From positions 1-36,219 of the forward strand of contig NZ_CALMFY010000017.1 in the NCBI RefSeq assembly GCF_937863485.1: 36,219 nt of DNA, written 5' to 3'. The notes beneath the pieces were generated by a model. That model was given only the letters and a program-made list of their open reading frames with translations. It did no database searches and was not told the DNA's origin. The DNA is from an uncultured Nostoc sp. (lineage in GTDB: Bacteria; Cyanobacteriota; Cyanobacteriia; Cyanobacteriales; Nostocaceae). The first letter of the stretch is position 1; each line of letters opens with the position of its first letter. The position numbers were made by a program, and so were the translations under genes. Positions 17,855-27,052 of the stretch are shown here, piece after piece.

Positions 17855-18688
17855 ATGCAAATTAACTGGCAAACTGCCAAAACCTACGAAGATATTCTGT
17901 ATCAAAAAAACGATGGCATCGCTAAAATCACCATCAACCGCCCCCACAAACGCAATGCCTTTCGTCCCAAAACTGTCTTTGAACTGTACGACGCTTTCTC
18001 TGATGCTCGTGAAGATACTACTATAGGTGTTGTCCTATTTACGGGTTATGGCCCACACACTGATGGCAAATATGCCTTCTGTTCTGGTGGCGATCAAAGT
18101 GTGCGGGGACATGCGGGTTATGTGGACGAAACTGGCATCCCCCGCTTAAATGTGCTGGACTTACAACGCCTGATTCGTTCCATGCCGAAAGTGGTGATTG
18201 CTTTAGTAGCTGGATATGCGATCGGTGGTGGACATGTCCTACACTTGATTTGCGACCTTACGATCGCTGCCGATAACGCCATTTTTGGACAGACTGGCCC
18301 CAAAGTCGGCAGTTTCGACGGTGGTTTTGGAGCCAGCTATCTCGCCCGCATTGTCGGACAAAAAAAAGCTAGAGAAATTTGGTTTCTCTGCCGCCAATAT
18401 GATGCCCAACAAGCTCTAGAAATGGGCTTAATTAATTGCGTCGTCCCAGTGGAACAACTAGAAACGGAAGGTATTCAATGGGCGCAAGAGATTTTAGAAA
18501 AAAGTCCGATCGCAATTCGGTGTCTCAAAGCCGCGTTCAACGCTGATTGTGACGGACAAGCTGGTTTACAAGAACTCGCTGGCAATGCCACCCTACTCTA
18601 TTACATGACAGAAGAAGGGTCTGAGGGCAAAGAAGCCTTTCTTGAAAAGCGTCCACCAGATTTCCGCTCTTTTCCTTGGTTACCTTAA
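17855..18688 (+). CDS. menB: 1,4-dihydroxy-2-naphthoyl-CoA synthase
   Basis: Crotonase-fold enzyme (277 aa) that closes the naphthoate ring from o-succinylbenzoyl-CoA in phylloquinone synthesis. Hallmarks are [17 protein letters not shown], the oxyanion region [16 protein letters not shown], and [13 protein letters not shown]; the last motif is that of the bicarbonate-dependent (type I) MenB. The motif [20 protein letters not shown] follows. The length is normal. It is transcribed in the same direction as menD but is separated from it, so it probably has its own promoter. A strong terminator begins just after the stop. Confidence 0.97.
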   Translation: MQINWQTAKTYEDILYQKNDGIAKITINRPHKRNAFRPKTVFELYDAFSDAREDTTIGVVLFTGYGPHTDGKYAFCSGGDQSVRGHAGYVDETGIPRLNVLDLQRLIRSMPKVVIALVAGYAIGGGHVLHLICDLTIAADNAIFGQTGPKVGSFDGGFGASYLARIVGQKKAREIWFLCRQYDAQQALEMGLINCVVPVEQLETEGIQWAQEILEKSPIAIRCLKAAFNADCDGQAGLQELAGNATLLYYMTEEGSEGKEAFLEKRPPDFRSFPWLP

Positions 18689-18693
18689 AATTG

Positions 18694-18728
18694 CAAAAAT
18701 CGCACCCTTTAGTGAGGTGCGATTTTTG
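18694..18728 (+). terminator. Intrinsic terminator after menB
   Basis: A 13-bp perfect stem (CAAAAATCGCACC and GGTGCGATTTTTG) with a 9-base loop, six bases after the menB stop. Its symmetric A and T runs could also serve the minus-strand gene that converges from 19126. Confidence 0.9.
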
Positions 18729-18811
18729 TAGATATCAACTTTTACAGCACTAAAAATCTTAAAAACAAATCTTATAGAAAACTACAAACTCAATTCAGTA
18801 ATAATGAATGA

Positions 18812-19126
18812 CTAAATAACCACTGCTTTAGTCTTTAGCTGTTCAGATATAGAGGCAGCTGTTTCCTCTACAGGCGCAAGAGCAGCATTGTCTAAATCTG
18901 AGGCTAGAGATTGAGAAGATGTTAAAACTGGGGCTGCGTCTGGCAAACCCCAAGCATCTTCCAAGGTTTCCCAAGAAGGTGCAAAAGGTGCGAGCGCCAA
19001 AGGACAAGCCTTCCAACTAGCTTGAACTGGTGCTCCCAACTGCTGGCAGGTTCCGCCACGGCGACCTTCTGGCTGGTAATGACGGCAATATTTACAGGCA
19101 GATGCTAAAAATTTAATGGGTTTCAT
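18812..19126 (-). CDS. Conserved small protein with four N-terminal cysteines
   Basis: 104 residues, no function known to me. The first 45 residues carry four cysteines (11, 14, 27 and 41: ACKYCRHY, GGTCQQLG, WKACPLA), a spacing compatible with a zinc or iron-sulfur site. The remainder is an Ala/Ser/Glu-rich, probably disordered tail after the motif FAPSWETLEDAWG. I believe it is conserved in cyanobacteria (recollection, not a search). It converges with menB across a shared terminator. Confidence 0.75.
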   Translation of the reverse strand: MKPIKFLASACKYCRHYQPEGRRGGTCQQLGAPVQASWKACPLALAPFAPSWETLEDAWGLPDAAPVLTSSQSLASDLDNAALAPVEETAASISEQLKTKAVVI

Positions 19127-19593
19127 TTGGATTGATTTTTAGTGCCGTTTATGGCTGAATTTCATTCTTCCATTTTGCTTCTATATATAAATACGGATAA
19201 AAGCCAAAAAGCCCTTATTTTATCTAGGTTTCAGCGATCCCAAGGAAAAAATAAACTTCATGATGTTTTTAGATTCTTGTTATATATTTAAATAATTCTG
19301 AGAGTGGTTAGCTATGCATTTTGGCGAAAAATTATTAGGGATCAAGACTAAAACTAAAATTTTTGATTTATCCAGCCTTTTAACTTCCTCCTTAAGGATG
19401 GCTTCACGGATATAATTTCAGATAAATAGTCCGCTTTACATACGACATTCGGCATACTTTAGCAGTTAAATGTAATTTTTATGAGTAATCAGAACTTTTC
19501 CATGTGGCAGCAGCAAATTACTTCAGAATAAATTCTGCTTAATGATAATCGCTAAACTATTTTGCTTTTAATTTAGGTCAGGATTGACTCCCT
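19127..19593. other. Spacer without recognised features
   Basis: AT-rich, with no gene, RNA or repeat that I can identify. It should contain the promoter of the four-cysteine gene near 19130-19250. Confidence 0.5.
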
Positions 19594-20133
19594 TCAAAAC
19601 TGTTTAGCAGCACAGACAGAACAGACTGCCCAGCGCTGGAGTTCACCGGGTGGGGTGGGAGATTCACACTGGGGACAAAGGGGTAAGCCATGCGATCGCG
19701 ATCGCATGATCTTACCCCAATGCCCAAAAGCAGCATTTACATCCTTGGTGGGTGTAACATCAGGGCAGCTAATCTCATCACCAAGGTAACTGGGATGCTC
19801 ATGAGGCGAAACTGTTTGTTGCTGTTTTCTCTCCACAGATGGATTCTGCCAGCCAGCAGTAGAGAAGCGAATATCAACCAAAGACGTTGGCAGCTTTTTA
19901 TTCAACTTTAAAAGCACAGACGTGCGACCAAAAGTCAGGTTTTGCGCCCAAGCGGCACTAGAAGTTGCTACCCACAAAACATCGCGCTGAATCGACAATG
20001 GTCGAGTATGTGCGGCAACCACTGGCCCAACAACTTCTGCCCAACACTTGAGCAGGCGTTGAAATGGTTGCTCCTGCCATTTAGCCTGCTTTTCCAGAAC
20101 GCCTAAAATATCATTAATTGATTTCAACGACAT
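19594..20133 (-). CDS. DciA-like helicase loader (DUF721) with C-terminal zinc ribbon
   Basis: 179 residues from the ATG at 20133 (MSLKSINDILGVLEKQAKWQ). The DUF721/DciA domain covers about 1-100: FQRLLKCWAEVVGPVVAAHT, then LWVATSSAAWAQNLTFGRTS. DciA proteins help load the replicative helicase DnaB in bacteria without DnaC. After a variable linker, the C-terminus has two CxxC pairs (CPQCESP and CSVCAAKQF), a probable zinc ribbon seen in cyanobacterial members. A longer frame back to 20292 exists but its extra residues are not family-like. It is divergent from the SPOR-like gene at 20400. Confidence 0.82.
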   Translation of the reverse strand: MSLKSINDILGVLEKQAKWQEQPFQRLLKCWAEVVGPVVAAHTRPLSIQRDVLWVATSSAAWAQNLTFGRTSVLLKLNKKLPTSLVDIRFSTAGWQNPSVERKQQQTVSPHEHPSYLGDEISCPDVTPTKDVNAAFGHWGKIMRSRSHGLPLCPQCESPTPPGELQRWAVCSVCAAKQF

Positions 20134-20288
20134 CATTAAAAGTGCTGTTAGCGGATAGCTATGGTTGAGCCAGTGAAGAGTGAGGAGTTCTCCCACTACT
20201 CCCCTCACTGCCCCATACCCTATTTCCAAGATAGACTTCCATGAACTATCGTTCACAACAAAGCCTGAAAATCTCTCTTTTCTAATCC

Positions 20289-20308
20289 CCAATGCCCAAT
20301 GCCCAATT
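20289..20308. repeat. STRR heptanucleotide repeat, identical to 1667-1686
   Basis: CCAATGCCCAATGCCCAATT, the second identical 20-base copy in the window, located between the divergent DciA-like and SPOR-like genes. Confidence 0.8.
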
Positions 20309-20399
20309 CTCAGTCTATCTATTTAAATAATTTTCGCTACTATTGTCACAAATATATCTCAAATTAATTTCAGCAATCTCCGTTTGAGGCACAGAGGCA

Positions 20400-21764
20400 A
20401 TGACTCAAAATCCCCTAAACGATTCCAGTACTCAATCGTCTAAAAAACCTGGGTTGAAACCAGCACTAGCAGCAGCACTAGCGAGTTTAGAGGTGCCGCT
20501 AGATCAAGAGTTAGCTCGATACCGACGCACACGAACTGGTTTGGTGTCATCAAACCAGCCCCGTGTTGTAAGTTACATGAGCAGCCAAGCCCAACCGTTG
20601 ACTGCCATTCCGACAACATCGGGCACAACTGACTTATCAGCAACGCAAATTAAAACCAACGTGCCGCCTGCATCTGTACCCGTGAATCCTCAGGGAACCT
20701 CAACGCCAGCTACGGCAAAAATTGACGAACCACCCACATCTTCTCTAGCTGTGAATCCTCAAAAGAACCCAGTGCCAGCTACGGCAAAGACTAAGGAACT
20801 AAATAATCTTAATGTGTCCTCCACCTCCGATTCTGCTAAAACACAAACTCAACTTCCACCACCGCCGCCCAACTTTAGTAGCAGCATCGTGCCAGCAGTC
20901 GTTAAAGATACCAAGAGCAAAAATCTTTTGCAGCCAGATGACACCCCTAAGCACCCAGATGACTATTTAGAATCTAGTGAAGCACTGCTGCGAAGTCTGA
21001 CAGAAGAACAACCAGAAACCAAGAAACCAAGCAATTATAGCGACAGTCTGCTATCACCTTTGGGTATCGGCTCGATGTTGCTGCTATTGATAGCGAGTCT
21101 TACCTTGGGTTATGTATTGTTCAATCCCAAAAGTTTGTCACAGTCGAATTTAGGCAAGTTGTTTAACGGCAACTCGTCTCCCGCACCAGAAAATACTGAG
21201 GAAGTTGGGAGTAATGTGCAACCTCAGATCCAGCCACCAAGCACATCTATACCCAAGTATCCCAATCTAGCTGCCCAAGAGTTTCCTGAGGTGAAAGACC
21301 CCAATGATCTAGTTGGCTTAAAACCCAAAGTCCAACCAACCCTCGCAGTAGTACCTAATCCAGTCGTTTCCCAAAACCCCGCAAATCCTCAAGCGGTATT
21401 GCCTAACCCCAACACAGCCCTAAAACCGACAAATCCAATCGCCTTAGCACCAGTACCGACGCTACAGCCCTTGCCCCTCCGGAATTTACCTCCCACTTCA
21501 CCGACAAAAACCTCGCCCAAGCCAATCGCAACCTCACCAAAGGCGAATGCAGAAATCAAACCAGGAACAGATGGGTTCTATCATGTAGTGATAGATAATA
21601 AAGGCGCGACTTTTGCCTCAGCCCGGCAAGTAGTTCCCGATGCTTATTTATCAGCCAACAAAGAATTGATTTATCTCGGTGCTTTTAAGACTAAAGAGCA
21701 AGTACAAAAACAGATGCAATTGTTACAGGCAAAGGGAATTAAGCCACGAGTTCAGCAGCCATAA
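20400..21764 (+). CDS. Single-pass membrane protein with SPOR-like C-terminus
   Basis: 454 residues. Layout: a short conserved helical N-terminus (KPGLKPALAAALASLEVPLD, with ARYRRTR); a long Pro/Thr/Ser-rich cytoplasmic region with a partial internal repeat (VNPQ...PATAK twice, 95-130); one membrane segment at about 219-241; a second Pro-rich region; and a final ~60-residue domain (GFYHVVIDNKG ... LGAFKTKEQVQKQMQLLQAK). The last domain has the pattern of a peptidoglycan-binding SPOR repeat. That suggests a cell-envelope or division-related protein, which is inference. The direction and spacing allow joint expression with the PspA-like genes that follow. Confidence 0.72.
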   Translation: MTQNPLNDSSTQSSKKPGLKPALAAALASLEVPLDQELARYRRTRTGLVSSNQPRVVSYMSSQAQPLTAIPTTSGTTDLSATQIKTNVPPASVPVNPQGTSTPATAKIDEPPTSSLAVNPQKNPVPATAKTKELNNLNVSSTSDSAKTQTQLPPPPPNFSSSIVPAVVKDTKSKNLLQPDDTPKHPDDYLESSEALLRSLTEEQPETKKPSNYSDSLLSPLGIGSMLLLLIASLTLGYVLFNPKSLSQSNLGKLFNGNSSPAPENTEEVGSNVQPQIQPPSTSIPKYPNLAAQEFPEVKDPNDLVGLKPKVQPTLAVVPNPVVSQNPANPQAVLPNPNTALKPTNPIALAPVPTLQPLPLRNLPPTSPTKTSPKPIATSPKANAEIKPGTDGFYHVVIDNKGATFASARQVVPDAYLSANKELIYLGAFKTKEQVQKQMQLLQAKGIKPRVQQP

Positions 21765-22021
21765 GTTGCAAAAATCTACGATACCATGAGATAACAGTCC
21801 TGAGTCATAAGTGCTGAGTCTTGCGTAAACAGGATACGGGGACACGAGGACATTTTAATTATCTGTGTTGCCGTATATACCACTTTTGGCATCCTCTTGG
21901 TTAAGTCAGGAGTCTTAATACTCAGCACAAAGTTAGTTGGGATGTGGCATCCACATATGCGGTGATCAGTAATTATCAAAGCTCATTACTCAGCACTGAA
22001 TTTCGTGAATGGAGAGCCGAC

Positions 22022-22777
22022 ATGGAATTAATCAAGCGTATCCTGCGGGTGATTCGCGCTAATCTCAATAGTTTGATCGGCAGTGCAGAAGATCCAGAAA
22101 AAATTCTGGAGCAAACTGTCCTAGAGATGCAGGAAAATCTGGTGCGGTTGCGGCAGGGTGTAGCACAAGCGATCGCTACCCAGAAACGCACCGAACGACA
22201 AGCAGCCGCTGCCAACTCTCAAACAGAAGAATGGTATCGCCGCGCCCAATTGGCCCTGCAACAAGGCAACGAACCTCTAGCACGCGAAGCTTTGACTAAG
22301 CGCCAAGCTTATAAAGAAACCACTACAGCCCTCTTTTCCCAGATAGAGCAGCAAAACGATATAGTAGCTAGGCTAAAAAAGGATATGCGATCGCTAGAGT
22401 TAAAAATTGCCGAGGCAAAAACTAAAAAAGATATGTATATTGCTCGCGCCCGTTCTGCTGAAGCGTCTTATCGCCTCCAGGAAATGCTTGGCACAGTTTC
22501 TGCCACCAGCAGTCTGAATGCCTTTGAGCGCATGGAAGAAAAAGTTTTGCAGATAGAAGCTAAATCAGAAGCAATAGCTCAACTCGGTAGCGACGACTTG
22601 GAAACACAATTTGCTTCCTTGGAATCTACTAATAATGTGGATGCCGAATTGGCAGCGATGAAGGTACAGGTTTTAAACCAGGCAGAAAACACACAGCACA
22701 ACAGTCTCCTTACCCATGAGAACCAGAAGATAGGGCAGCCTCCCCAACAGGAGTTACCTAAAACTCAGGACTCTTGA
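22022..22777 (+). CDS. PspA/IM30-family protein (paralog of Vipp1)
   Basis: 251 residues from ATG 22022 (MELIKRILRVIRANLNSLIG), chosen because it matches the Vipp1 start; the frame extends 26 codons further without family similarity. PspA/IM30 proteins are ESCRT-III-like, with an amphipathic N-terminal helix and a long coiled coil, and form membrane-binding rings. Visible are SAEDPEKILEQTVLEMQENL and LAREALTKRQAYKETTTALF. The C-terminal part (from about 205) diverges from Vipp1 and ends in a Gln-rich tail. The neighbour at 23111 is the closer match to Vipp1, so this is probably a PspA-type paralog from tandem duplication. Confidence 0.9.
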   Translation: MELIKRILRVIRANLNSLIGSAEDPEKILEQTVLEMQENLVRLRQGVAQAIATQKRTERQAAAANSQTEEWYRRAQLALQQGNEPLAREALTKRQAYKETTTALFSQIEQQNDIVARLKKDMRSLELKIAEAKTKKDMYIARARSAEASYRLQEMLGTVSATSSLNAFERMEEKVLQIEAKSEAIAQLGSDDLETQFASLESTNNVDAELAAMKVQVLNQAENTQHNSLLTHENQKIGQPPQQELPKTQDS

Positions 22778-23110
22778 AGTTTGGGTAGTTGCCGCAGAAA
22801 ATATCTTAACTTATATCTTGCGCCTGCCCCATATCCCGCCAGAGAATAAATAATCTCTAGCTAATAGTGCAAGTCTACGCTTGCTGGACTACAACCCTCA
22901 CTCAGTCTTCTTTAGAAGAGTTTAGCTATAACCTTAGAATTCATTCCGAGACTGTTGTGGGGACTGGTGCAAGTTCTAAATTAACAATTAAGAGTTGTTG
23001 GGAGGTACCGATCCAAACTGGAAAGATTACATTGAAATAGGTGGCTATTAAAAACTAAAAAAGCTAACTGTCCAACTAAAAGCGTAAACCACACAAGGAA
23101 AAACAAAGTT
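22778..23110. other. Spacer between the two PspA-family genes
   Basis: 333 bases with no gene or recognised repeat. Its length argues that the downstream Vipp1 gene has its own promoter. Confidence 0.5.
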
Positions 23111-23887
23111 ATGGGATTATTCGATCGGATTAAGCGAGTAGTTAGTTCTAACCTCAACGACCTGGTTAACAAAGCCGAAGATCCTGAAAAAATGCTAGAA
23201 CAAGCCATCCTGGAAATGCAGGAAGACTTGGTTCAGCTGCGTCAGGGAGTAGCCCAGACGATCGCCGCCCAAAAACGTAGCGAGAAACAGTACAATGATG
23301 CCCAAAATGAAATCAATAAGTGGCAACGCAATGCCCAACTGGCGGTGCAAAAAGGTGATGAAAATTTAGCCCGACAAGCTCTAGAGCGCAAGAAGACTTA
23401 TACTGACACCAGCGCCGCTCTCAAAGCTAGTTTGGATACCCAAAGCACTCAAGTTGAAACCCTCAAGCGCAATTTAATCCAGCTGGAAAGCAAAATTTCT
23501 GAGGCTAAGACCAAGAAAGAAATGCTCAGAGCTAGAATCACTACTGCCAAAGCCCAAGAGCAACTCCAAGGCATGGTGCGTGGGATGAATACCAGCAGTG
23601 CAATGTCTGCCTTCGAGCGGATGGAAGAAAAAGTCTTGATGCAAGAAGCCCGGGCCCAGGCACAAGGAGAGTTAGCAGGTGCAGATTTAGAAACCCAATT
23701 TGCCCAGTTGGAAGGTAGTAGCGATGTTGATGATGAGTTGGCAGCTTTGAAAGCACAAATGTTACCACCCGCTACTCCAGTAAGTCAACCCCAACTGCCA
23801 CCGCAACAACAAACCACTGCTGCTAAGTCTAATGAGGTAGTTGATGCCGAGTTGGATTCCCTACGCAAGCAATTGGATCAGCTGTAA
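23111..23887 (+). CDS. vipp1: Vipp1/IM30 thylakoid membrane protein
   Basis: 258-residue membrane-remodelling ESCRT-III-like protein needed for thylakoid formation and membrane integrity. It begins with amphipathic helix MGLFDRIKRVVSSNLNDLVN, then KAEDPEKMLEQAILEMQEDL and a coiled coil to about residue 215. The C-terminal extension (after a Pro/Gln linker, VVDAELDSLRKQLDQL) is the feature that separates Vipp1 from PspA. A good ribosome binding site (AAGGAAAAAC) precedes the ATG. It follows the PspA-like paralog in tandem. Confidence 0.93.
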   Translation: MGLFDRIKRVVSSNLNDLVNKAEDPEKMLEQAILEMQEDLVQLRQGVAQTIAAQKRSEKQYNDAQNEINKWQRNAQLAVQKGDENLARQALERKKTYTDTSAALKASLDTQSTQVETLKRNLIQLESKISEAKTKKEMLRARITTAKAQEQLQGMVRGMNTSSAMSAFERMEEKVLMQEARAQAQGELAGADLETQFAQLEGSSDVDDELAALKAQMLPPATPVSQPQLPPQQQTTAAKSNEVVDAELDSLRKQLDQL

Positions 23888-24151
23888 AATTGGCAGAAAA
23901 CAAATTTTGAGCCAGTCCCACACCTGTTGGCTGTGGGATTTTACGTCATTAGTCAACCAATTTTGGATTTTGGACTTTCCTGCGGAACGCTACGCGTTAG
24001 CGTCTCCAAGAGTTGTTTGGGGCTGGGTATGAACCAAAAAATCTAAAATATAAAATTCGTAGTTAATAGTTAACAGTCCTAATAACTATTGACTACTTTG
24101 GGATAAAGTATTGTGTGTGTCAACTTTGATCGCCACCTGATGGAGACTGCA

Positions 24152-24490
24152 ATGAGTAAGGCTGTAATCACCACCATAACTGATGCTGAGTTTGAAACAG
24201 AAGTGTTAAAAGCTGAACAGCCTGTATTAGTTTACTTTTGGGCTTCCTGGTGTGGGCCTTGTCAATTGATGCCGCCCGTAATTAACTCAGCTGCTACCAA
24301 ATATAGCGATCGCCTCAAAATCGTTAAAATGGAAATTGACCCCAACCCACTCACTGTTAAGCAGTACCAAGTGGAAGGCGTGCCAGCCCTGAGACTATTT
24401 CAAGGAGACAAACTATTAGAATCTACTGAGGGAGTCATCAGCAAAGAAAAATTACTTAGCCTCCTAGATACGCACTTAAATAGTAATTAG
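24152..24490 (+). CDS. Thioredoxin-family protein
   Basis: 112 residues from ATG 24152 (MSKAVITTITDAEFETEVLK). The active site WCGPC has Cys34 and Cys37, and the cis-proline loop is EGVPALRLF. This is a complete thioredoxin fold and probably a general disulfide reductant in the cytosol. The reading frame extends 13 codons upstream to 24113, but the downstream ATG is preceded by TGGAGAC, a better ribosome site. The divergence from canonical TrxA (LVYFWASWCGPCQLMPPVIN) suggests one of the several thioredoxin isoforms in Nostoc. It could serve the window's Msr enzymes, which is speculation. Confidence 0.92.
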   Translation: MSKAVITTITDAEFETEVLKAEQPVLVYFWASWCGPCQLMPPVINSAATKYSDRLKIVKMEIDPNPLTVKQYQVEGVPALRLFQGDKLLESTEGVISKEKLLSLLDTHLNSN

Positions 24491-24830
24491 TCATTAGTGA
24501 ATATTAAAGTCCACAGTCAAAATACCAAGAGTTTTTTACCCTTGACTCTTGACTGTTGACCTTTATAGGACTCTTGAAAGGGCAGATTTAGGGACTTGGG
24601 GAATAAAAGAAAAAACCCCTTGTCTACTTTCTTTTCAAGAAGAGTGAATTCATTTATGCAGAAAAAGAAAAATTTTTCCCAAGATTGCTTGCAACGAGGT
24701 ATAAGGCGCAAAGCCGGAGCCGCTCCGCCTCCAGTCCTTGTTCAGAGCAACTAGATTTTATCTATCGGGTAACCCCAAAGTCCCCTCTATCCTTTTGTCC
24801 CAAGAGTCCTCTTGTTGACTCTTGACTAAT
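24491..24830. other. Spacer before the aminotransferase
   Basis: Contains scattered GACTCTTGACT-type short repeats (near 24535-24560 and 24810-24830) and otherwise nothing recognisable. The minus-strand open frame here is low-complexity and not credible. Confidence 0.5.
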
Positions 24831-26033
24831 ATGCAATTTGCAAAGCGTTTACAACCCCTGCAATCTAATGTATTTGCTGATATGGACAGAGCCAAGGCAG
24901 TCGCTTTGGTAGCTGGACAACAAGTAATTGATTTGTCGTTGGGGTCTTCTGATTTACCAGCCGAGGCACACGTCATCGAGGCGATCGCCCAATCTCTCCA
25001 CGATCGCAGTACCCACGGCTATCTGTTGTTTAACGGGACTTTTGGGTTTCGCCAAGCCGCAGCCAACTGGTACGAACAAAAATTTGGTATCAAAGTCGAT
25101 CCCCAAACTGAGGTACTACCTCTGATTGGTTCTCAAGAAGGCACAGCCCATCTACCTCTAGCTTTACTCAATCCAGGAGATTTTGCCCTGTTGCTCGATC
25201 CAGGTTACCCCTCTCATGCTGGGGGAGTCTACCTAGCCAGTGGTCAAATCTACCCAATGCCACTACGGGAAGAAAACGCTTTTTTACCAGTGTTTGCTGA
25301 TATTCCTGCCCCAGTCTTGGCTCAGTCGCGGATGATGGTATTAAGTTATCCTCATAATCCCACGGCTGCGATCGCTCCAATATCATTCTTCCAAGAAGCT
25401 GTCGCCTTTTGTCAACAACACAATCTTGCCTTGGTTCACGATTTCCCCTACGTAGATTTGGTATTTCAGGGGAATGGGGACTGGGAGAAGAATCTTCCCA
25501 ATCAAAAATCCCTCGTTCCCTCGATTCTGCAAGCTGATCCAGAGAAAAGCGTCTCGATTGAATTTTTCACCCTTTCCAAGTCTTACAATATGGGCGGCTT
25601 CCGCATTGGCTACGCCATCGGTAATGCCCAGTTAATTAACGCCTTACGCCAAGTAAAAGCCGCTGTTGATTTTAATCAGTATCGGGGGATTTTGAATGGT
25701 GCGATCGCTGCCCTAACTGGCCCTCAAGTTGGGGTAAAATCTGCGATTGCTACTTTCCAGCAGCGCCGTGATGCTTTCATCACTGCTTTACACCGCATTG
25801 GCTGGAATGTTCCTACTCCTAAAGCCACAATGTACATCTGGGCAAAATTGCCCTCACCTTGGAGTCAAAACTCTGTAGAATTTTGTACCCAGCTAGTCAA
25901 ACAAACTGGTGTAGCCGCTTCCCCAGGTGCTGGTTTTGGTAAATCCGGAGAAGGGTATGTCCGCTTTGCTTTGGTGCATGAGCCAGCTTTGTTAGAAACT
26001 GCTGTGGAAAGAATGGCTAAGTTCCTTCATTAA
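24831..26033 (+). CDS. PLP-dependent class I/II aminotransferase (aspartate/LL-DAP type)
   Basis: 400 residues from ATG 24831 (MQFAKRLQPLQSNVFADMDR). A fold-type I aminotransferase: PLP-binding lysine Lys250 in FFTLSKSYNMGGFRIGYAIG, conserved LSYPHNPTAA, and the pyridine-nitrogen Asp in LALVHDFPYVDLVF. The C-terminal carboxylate-binding Arg is in GEGYVRFALV. It resembles the cyanobacterial enzymes annotated as aspartate or LL-diaminopimelate aminotransferase; the exact amino acid is undecided. A TTG three codons upstream is a possible but less likely start. Confidence 0.92.
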   Translation: MQFAKRLQPLQSNVFADMDRAKAVALVAGQQVIDLSLGSSDLPAEAHVIEAIAQSLHDRSTHGYLLFNGTFGFRQAAANWYEQKFGIKVDPQTEVLPLIGSQEGTAHLPLALLNPGDFALLLDPGYPSHAGGVYLASGQIYPMPLREENAFLPVFADIPAPVLAQSRMMVLSYPHNPTAAIAPISFFQEAVAFCQQHNLALVHDFPYVDLVFQGNGDWEKNLPNQKSLVPSILQADPEKSVSIEFFTLSKSYNMGGFRIGYAIGNAQLINALRQVKAAVDFNQYRGILNGAIAALTGPQVGVKSAIATFQQRRDAFITALHRIGWNVPTPKATMYIWAKLPSPWSQNSVEFCTQLVKQTGVAASPGAGFGKSGEGYVRFALVHEPALLETAVERMAKFLH

Positions 26034-26176
26034 ATTTCTTTTCAAGCTGAACGTTAAGGATTTTTAACGGCAAAGTCTACGAATAGAACACGCAGTAGGG
26101 GCGCACACCTGTGCATTGGTGTCAACTTAACGCTAAAAGGGTGGTTAGAAATCGCACGCCAGTTGCTTCTTACATT

Positions 26177-26208
26177 GGGAGACGCTCTTGCTAGCAAGAT
26201 CCCCGTAG
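26177..26208. repeat. Third copy of the 2098/2251 palindromic repeat
   Basis: GAGACGCTCTTGCTAGCAAG and on, continuing ATCCCCGTAG. It matches the right arm at 2251-2285 in the first 5 kb. Confidence 0.8.
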
Positions 26209-26604
26209 GAGTACAAGTCGGGCATTGCCCGCCCAACGCATTGGCTCGTCTACACGAGGCTTTACCCCAATACAGTTCAGTTAGCGCCAAAAACCTTTAA
26301 GGACTTACGCAAAAACTCTTTGAAACTCTTATTTCTTCTCTGCCAGAGGCTGCGCGAACGTGTCCTACCCTGCGGGAAGCCACTTCTCAACTCTTGGAAA
26401 GGCTGCGCTCTTTGTGGTTCGTTCTTTCTTAATTTTGGGTAAGTTCTGTCCTTAACCCAAGCATATTGGGCTTTACCCGCCTACGCTGGTTAAAAAACTT
26501 TACCAGAGGCTGCGCCAACGAGTCTGCGTTTGCCTCTGGTCTGGTAGAGAGCGTCTAGGGGTTTTCCCTATGAGCAACTGGCGTGCGAATTCCATTCACC
26601 AAGG

Positions 26605-26702
26605 CTTACAGCAGAATTCAAGTATTTGAACCACATCTGTCGTAGGGGCGCAAGGCCAAGATCCCCTACCGCGTGGTCTATTTACCTGAAAATAGCTGTA
26701 AG
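26605..26702. mobile_element. 98-bp palindromic-ended element, copy 1
   Basis: Ends CTTACAGC and GCTGTAAG form 8-bp terminal inverted repeats. The whole element matches 31975-32072 in inverted orientation, same length, with four mismatches, all in the arm of the central hairpin (26642-26669). It is too short to code for anything and is probably a non-autonomous mobile repeat. Confidence 0.85.
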
Positions 26703-27052
26703 TTGACACCCATGACAGATATGCGCCCCTGTGAATGACTATATTATACTCAAATCAAAATTCAGCTTAGGTAAATTTTATAACTATAATTTTTTAAATA
26801 AATAAGTAATTAAACGTATATGAATCTTAAAATATTCTTCATTTTTTTATTGATAATTAACAGGAACTTTACCCAATCAGGTCTCCGCGTTTATTAAGCT
26901 TGTTGGTGTCAGCTAAGATACAAAGATTTCATGAATACGGATACAGCTTTTAAGCAGCTATATTGCCAAAAACCCTGTATTCAATACAGCCCAAGCCTAA
27001 AAACAGCAGTAGTTTAAAACTTAACTTCCAAACTAACAGAGACTTGAAAACA

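Larger units (their letters stand above)
26095..26731. mobile_element. Composite repeat region bounded by MITE-like inverted ends
   Basis: The left end GTAGGGGCGCACACC ... GGTGTCAACTTA and the inverted right end (AGGGGCGCATATC ... GGTGTCAACTTA) match imperfectly over about 32 bases. They resemble the ends of the MITE at 10966-11184. A second inverted pair inside (TCGCACGCCAGTTGCT near 26152, complement near 26571) suggests a long palindromic element split by later insertions. It includes the 26177-26208 copy of the 2.1-kb repeat and the 98-bp element at 26605-26702. There is no transposase. Short open frames across it are not genes. Confidence 0.65.

Noticed and set aside
24491..24830. Possible CRISPR or small RNA from the GACTCTTGACT repeats
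   Set aside because: Copies are few, short and irregularly placed; no structure or terminator.
26054..26290. 78-codon minus-strand frame
   Set aside because: Crosses the MITE-like end and a dispersed repeat; no family resemblance.
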